64,000 nucleotides of DNA, taken from NCBI RefSeq assembly GCF_019924045.1, contig NZ_JAHXBN010000015.1, positions 62,001 to 126,000 of the forward strand, written 5' to 3'. This document shows, in pieces, positions 61,073 to 64,000 of this stretch. The DNA is from Dyadobacter fermentans. GTDB taxonomy: Bacteria; Bacteroidota; Bacteroidia; Cytophagales; Spirosomataceae. The notes under the pieces are model-generated. The model saw only the letters and a program-made list of their open reading frames with translations, was not told the DNA's origin and searched no databases. Position 1 is the stretch's first letter; each line of letters begins with the position of its first letter. The translations under genes were made by a program, and so were the position numbers.

Positions 61073-62344
61073 ATGGCCGGTACCTATCTGTTGGAAGTAA
61101 ACCTGTGCCTCGCAGTTGCAATCCTGCTTTACAGGACCGCATTTCAAGGCCTGACCTTCTTTGCAGCCAACCGGTTATACCTACTTTTCGCGATGGTATT
61201 CAGCATGGTTATCCCCGCGCTGAAACTACCCCTCTTGCCCGGCCAGTGGGAAGCTCCCTCCGGCGTAGCTATGCGTTTCATTCCCGAACATGCATGGCCC
61301 GAAGTCATTGCAGGACATGCTTCGCAATGGCATTTGCCTGACTTCTCGTACATCCTTTGGATAATTTATGGCTGCATTACTGTTTGGCATTTGTACAAAT
61401 TGTTTGCAGACATGCTCACTGCCTTGCAACTGATCCGGAAATATCCGTCCAGAAAACTGGGAACAGTGCGCCTCGTGTTGATCAATGATGAAATACCAGC
61501 CTCATCCTTTTTCAATTACATATTTATCAACCAAAAACTATGCGACAGCGAGTCCCTGCGCACCTGCCTCGCACACGAGCTTGTACACTGCAGGCAAGCG
61601 CACACGGGCGACTGGCTGCTCATTCGCTTCCTAAGTGCTTGCTGCTGGTTCAACCCGCTGATGCGTTTCTGGCGCGAGGCGATCACCATCAACCACGAAT
61701 TTATCGCCGACGAACAGGCCGCCCGGCAGGCCGGGAGATTTCGCTATACGAATTTACTCCTGAACCTGTCATCATCTACGCAAATCTCAACCCTACATTA
61801 CTTTTCATATTATGGTCAAATCAAATCAAGGATTGTCATGTTACATCAAACTCCATCCAGGGCCGTTAACCGGCTCCGTTTCCTGGTAACTGTGCCAGTG
61901 GCCGCATTAATGCTCTTCCTTTTCGCCTGCGAAAGACCTGCCGGAGAAGCAAGCAGCATTTCAGAATATCTCAATAAAGACCTCGTCGGCATGTGGGAAA
62001 ATATGAACCGCATGACGATCAACGACAACGACGGCAAAACGCCCCGCGATTTCCCCGAACGCTCGGGCGACGTGCAAGTGTGCCTGTCCAGGCTGGAACT
62101 TCGGGCCGACGGTCATTTCGAAATGCAAGACGCTACGAATACCCACAAACTCACCGGCACCTGGCAAAGCAACAGCGCGGGTAACGAAGTGCAGCTTTTC
62201 TGCAATAATGAGAAGTCGGGAACGTCTGTCATCGCCTTGCAGCTCGAAGAAGACGGAAATGGCGCGATGGAAGCCTGGCAGTATTACGCTGCCGACGACA
62301 AGCTTTCAGCCGGCCGCGTATTTTACGAATACAGAAAACTTTAA
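61073..62344 (+). CDS. M56 family metallopeptidase, BlaR1-like, with lipocalin-like tail (locus 2)
   Basis: A 423-residue sensor protease. Membrane helices lie at about 5-25, 35-53, 93-112 and 270-290. The zinc motif HELVH is at 168-172, followed by CRQAHTGDWLLIRFLSACCWFNPLMRF and INHEFIADEQA. After the last helix the protein has about 130 residues of beta-rich sequence (DLVGMWENMNRMTI, LELRADGHFEMQD and HKLTGTWQSNSAGNEVQLFC) that resembles a small lipocalin-like barrel. It has no coiled-coil tail, unlike the locus-1 protein, so the input signal probably differs. Confidence 0.88.
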   Translation: MAGTYLLEVNLCLAVAILLYRTAFQGLTFFAANRLYLLFAMVFSMVIPALKLPLLPGQWEAPSGVAMRFIPEHAWPEVIAGHASQWHLPDFSYILWIIYGCITVWHLYKLFADMLTALQLIRKYPSRKLGTVRLVLINDEIPASSFFNYIFINQKLCDSESLRTCLAHELVHCRQAHTGDWLLIRFLSACCWFNPLMRFWREAITINHEFIADEQAARQAGRFRYTNLLLNLSSSTQISTLHYFSYYGQIKSRIVMLHQTPSRAVNRLRFLVTVPVAALMLFLFACERPAGEASSISEYLNKDLVGMWENMNRMTINDNDGKTPRDFPERSGDVQVCLSRLELRADGHFEMQDATNTHKLTGTWQSNSAGNEVQLFCNNEKSGTSVIALQLEEDGNGAMEAWQYYAADDKLSAGRVFYEYRKL

Positions 62345-62358
62345 AATTTTTTATTCTT

Positions 62359-62379
62359 TATAACTAAAATTTAGTTATA
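62359..62379. promoter_or_regulatory. Second copy of the ATAACTAAA dyad, downstream of the M56 gene
   Basis: The dyad ATAACTAAA-A-TTTAGTTAT at 62360-62378 has one more paired base on each side, giving a perfect 21-bp palindrome. The arms are identical to those of the 60669-60687 operator. It lies 15 bp after the M56 stop and 42 bp before a terminator. No TAnnTTTG box is seen next to it. Confidence 0.7.
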
Positions 62380-62420
62380 AAACGAAACAACAGTAATGGA
62401 AGTTGAGATTCATGAAGTAA

Positions 62421-62464
62421 AAAAGCCCTTCGGATAAGTGGTCCGAAGGGCTTCCTCTTTTTAT
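62421..62464. terminator. Bidirectional terminator between the M56 and hemJ genes
   Basis: AAGCCCTTCGG and CCGAAGGGCTT form an 11-bp stem (extended by A/T) with T-rich flanks on both strands. The genes are convergent. Confidence 0.88.
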
Positions 62465-62476
62465 AGATATTGATTA

Positions 62477-63022
62477 CTACACTCCTGCCTTTTTTTCCCG
62501 CATTCGCTTCACGATCCGCACCGCGGTCATGATCACAATCGCGAATGCAATCAATCCCAGCACGCCCCATAGCCAGTCGACCGTGTTTTTCAACACGACC
62601 AAAAACACAATGGAGAACAGGAATATCGTAGCCACTTCATTGAAAAGCCGTAATTGGAATGAGCTGTACCGAAACTTACCCGCACGGAGTTCCAGTAATA
62701 TCTTGCGGGTAATGGCATGATAGGCCAATAACCCAAGCACAAATACGAGTTTCAGCTTCATCCAGCCCTGATCGAGCCAGGCGGGCGTGATGTAAAGCAT
62801 GGCGGTACCGCATAACAATGCGAGCCAGCACGCGGGCGTCATAATCGCATTGAAGAGTAATTTTTCCATTTTGGTAAATTGCGCAAGGAGGATTTCGCGC
62901 TCGGGGCTAGGCTTATCGTTGGCCTCGGTGTGATACACAAATAGCCTCGGCATATAGAAAAGCCCTGCAAACCAGCTCACTACGAATATAATATGGAGCG
63001 CCTTGAAATGAAGATAGGTCAT
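62477..63022 (-). CDS. hemJ: HemJ-type protoporphyrinogen IX oxidase (CopD family)
   Basis: HemJ oxidises protoporphyrinogen IX in heme synthesis. The 181-residue membrane protein has about four helices and the family opening LHIIFVVSWFAGLFYMPRLFVYHTEA with the conserved His and Trp, and WMKLKLVFVLGLLAYHAITRKI with a second His. The name follows family resemblance. Confidence 0.87.
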   Translation of the reverse strand: MTYLHFKALHIIFVVSWFAGLFYMPRLFVYHTEANDKPSPEREILLAQFTKMEKLLFNAIMTPACWLALLCGTAMLYITPAWLDQGWMKLKLVFVLGLLAYHAITRKILLELRAGKFRYSSFQLRLFNEVATIFLFSIVFLVVLKNTVDWLWGVLGLIAFAIVIMTAVRIVKRMREKKAGV

Positions 63023-63163
63023 AAACTACCGCAGATTTGTCGCCGCCGGGATTTGACTGTTCCCGATCTTTTGGCCTTCAAATTTCGTAAATATTATAGG
63101 ATTACGGTGATAAAACTTTATTGACGCCGTAATCGTTACCGAAACAGTGATAACCCGTATTTT

Positions 63164-63853
63164 ATGATGAGAACCACCATCCCGATTTTCACGTTTATAT
63201 TTTTGTGCTGCGCGGCCCTCGTGTCGTGCGCGCAAACGGACAAAAAACACAAGAGCAAAATGGACAAAGAAACAGCCGCAACTGCACTCGACGAAAGCAA
63301 CGTTGATACCGCGAACACACAAGTCGCAACATTTGGTACGGGATGTTTCTGGTGCACCGAAGCCGTGATGGAATCGCTGGAAGGCGTCAAAAAAGTGGTT
63401 TCCGGCTATTCGGGCGGGCATGACCCCAATCCCAACTATAAAGCCGTATGCACGGGTACCACCGGCCACGCGGAGTGCGTCGAGGTGACCTACGACCCTA
63501 AGGTGATCAGCTACGCCGACCTGCTGGAAGCATTCTTTCGCAGCCACGACCCTACCACGCTGAACCGCCAGGGAAATGATGTCGGTACGCAATACCGTTC
63601 AGTCATTTTTTACCATACCGACGAGCAGAAGCAGCTTGCGGAAACAGCTAAGGCTGAACTGGACAAATCGGGCGCCTACGCGAATCCGATTGTAACCGAA
63701 ATCACCAAATTCCAGAAGTTTTACCCGGCGGAAGACTACCACCAGAATTATTTTGCCAACAATCCCGAGCAGGGCTACTGCGCCTTCGTGATTGCACCAA
63801 AACTGGACAAATTCAAAAAGGTATTTAAGGATAAGCTCAGGAAGCATATCTGA
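63164..63853 (+). CDS. msrA: Peptide-methionine (S)-S-oxide reductase, lipoprotein form
   Basis: MsrA reduces methionine-S-sulfoxide in damaged proteins. The 229-residue protein has a lipobox signal (ALVSC, lipidation at Cys) and the catalytic GTGCFWCTEAVMESLEGV, SGYSGGHDPNPNYKAVCTG, and GTQYRSVIFYHT. Another Cys lies in QGYCAFVI near the end and may act as a recycling residue. The signal places it at the periplasmic or outer-membrane face. Confidence 0.94.
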   Translation: MMRTTIPIFTFIFLCCAALVSCAQTDKKHKSKMDKETAATALDESNVDTANTQVATFGTGCFWCTEAVMESLEGVKKVVSGYSGGHDPNPNYKAVCTGTTGHAECVEVTYDPKVISYADLLEAFFRSHDPTTLNRQGNDVGTQYRSVIFYHTDEQKQLAETAKAELDKSGAYANPIVTEITKFQKFYPAEDYHQNYFANNPEQGYCAFVIAPKLDKFKKVFKDKLRKHI

Positions 63854-63916
63854 TTTTGGATTAAATAAAGAAGCCGGAACCGCTCATCAAGTAACCATCT
63901 CCGGTTAATAACTATA

Positions 63917-63966
63917 AATGGCACAAGTTTTGAAGCATTGAAATAAAGGCTTTAATTTGTGCCATT
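63917..63966. repeat. Inverted repeat before the next gene
   Basis: AATGGCACAA (63917-63926) and TTGTGCCATT (63957-63966) are perfect 10-bp arms with a 30-nt gap, upstream of the ATG at 63995. Confidence 0.6.
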
Positions 63967-63994
63967 ATTCTTTAACAATAACTAATCTATTACG

Positions 63995-64000
63995 ATGAAA
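63995..64000 (+). CDS. Possible start of the next gene, cut by the window edge
   Basis: An ATG followed by AAA at the very end of the window, in the right spacing behind the inverted repeat. Nothing can be said about the product. Confidence 0.25.

Overview
The window looks like chromosome of a Bacteroidota bacterium in the order Cytophagales, probably Dyadobacter or a close relative. The support is a SusC/RagA TonB-dependent receptor with its own ECF sigma factor and FecR anti-sigma factor, the gliding gene gldG next to dnaN, a protein with a type IX secretion sorting tail, a PVC-type CxxCH dehydrogenase, many -7 boxes of the Bacteroidota form TAnnTTTG, and a GC content that looks close to 50 percent. 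The genus is inference; no 16S gene is present.

Layout. 1-3.8 kb: a nutrient-uptake regulon (sigma factor, FecR, then the start of a SusC receptor cut by the window edge), all on the minus strand. 3.9-7.8 kb: a periplasmic sugar-oxidation pair (heme-binding dehydrogenase and TIM-barrel isomerase). 7.9-14.1 kb: YraN nuclease, a RelE-type toxin-antitoxin pair, lipB, an unknown gene, a PolB-like exonuclease, RNase R and a GxxExxY protein. 14.2-18.1 kb: a DUF1080 hydrolase, gldG and dnaN. 18.2-20.6 kb: a BlaI repressor and M56 metallopeptidase pair behind three evenly built operators. 20.7-31.7 kb: mostly core metabolism (ferredoxin-type reductase, aminotransferase, RtcB, isocitrate dehydrogenase, formyl-THF cyclo-ligase, aspartate-semialdehyde dehydrogenase, a solitary nuoD) with a small patch of antitoxin-like genes at 24.8-25.9 kb. 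31.7-47.5 kb: a GHL10 lipoprotein, glycogen synthase, a VapBC pair, prmA, a 1561-residue exported protein of unknown function, plsY, an M20 peptidase, a TPR protein, hpt and a beta-CASP nuclease.

47.6-52.4 kb is the clearest accessory region. It begins at a tRNA-Leu(CAG) gene and holds an overlapping XRE / ImmA-IrrE / PIN-like operon, a frameshifted HsdR_N-type gene, a possible structured RNA and a protein that looks like the N-terminal part of a rhomboid-family protein. 52.4-64 kb: a pentapeptide protein, a type IX-secreted repeat protein, small barrel proteins, a collapsed Crp/Fnr gene, a flavin reductase, a small ABC unit, a second BlaI/M56 pair with a different operator, hemJ and msrA.

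The signals I find most worth a second look are the two BlaI/M56 loci with separate, well-formed operators (one fills the -33/-7 spacer of what looks like a leaderless promoter and recurs downstream of the operon), the XRE-ImmA-PIN operon with target sites phased at exactly 30 bp beside a tRNA, the A7 frameshift in the HsdR_N gene, and several non-coding inverted-repeat elements. I did not find one single system that I could call new with confidence.
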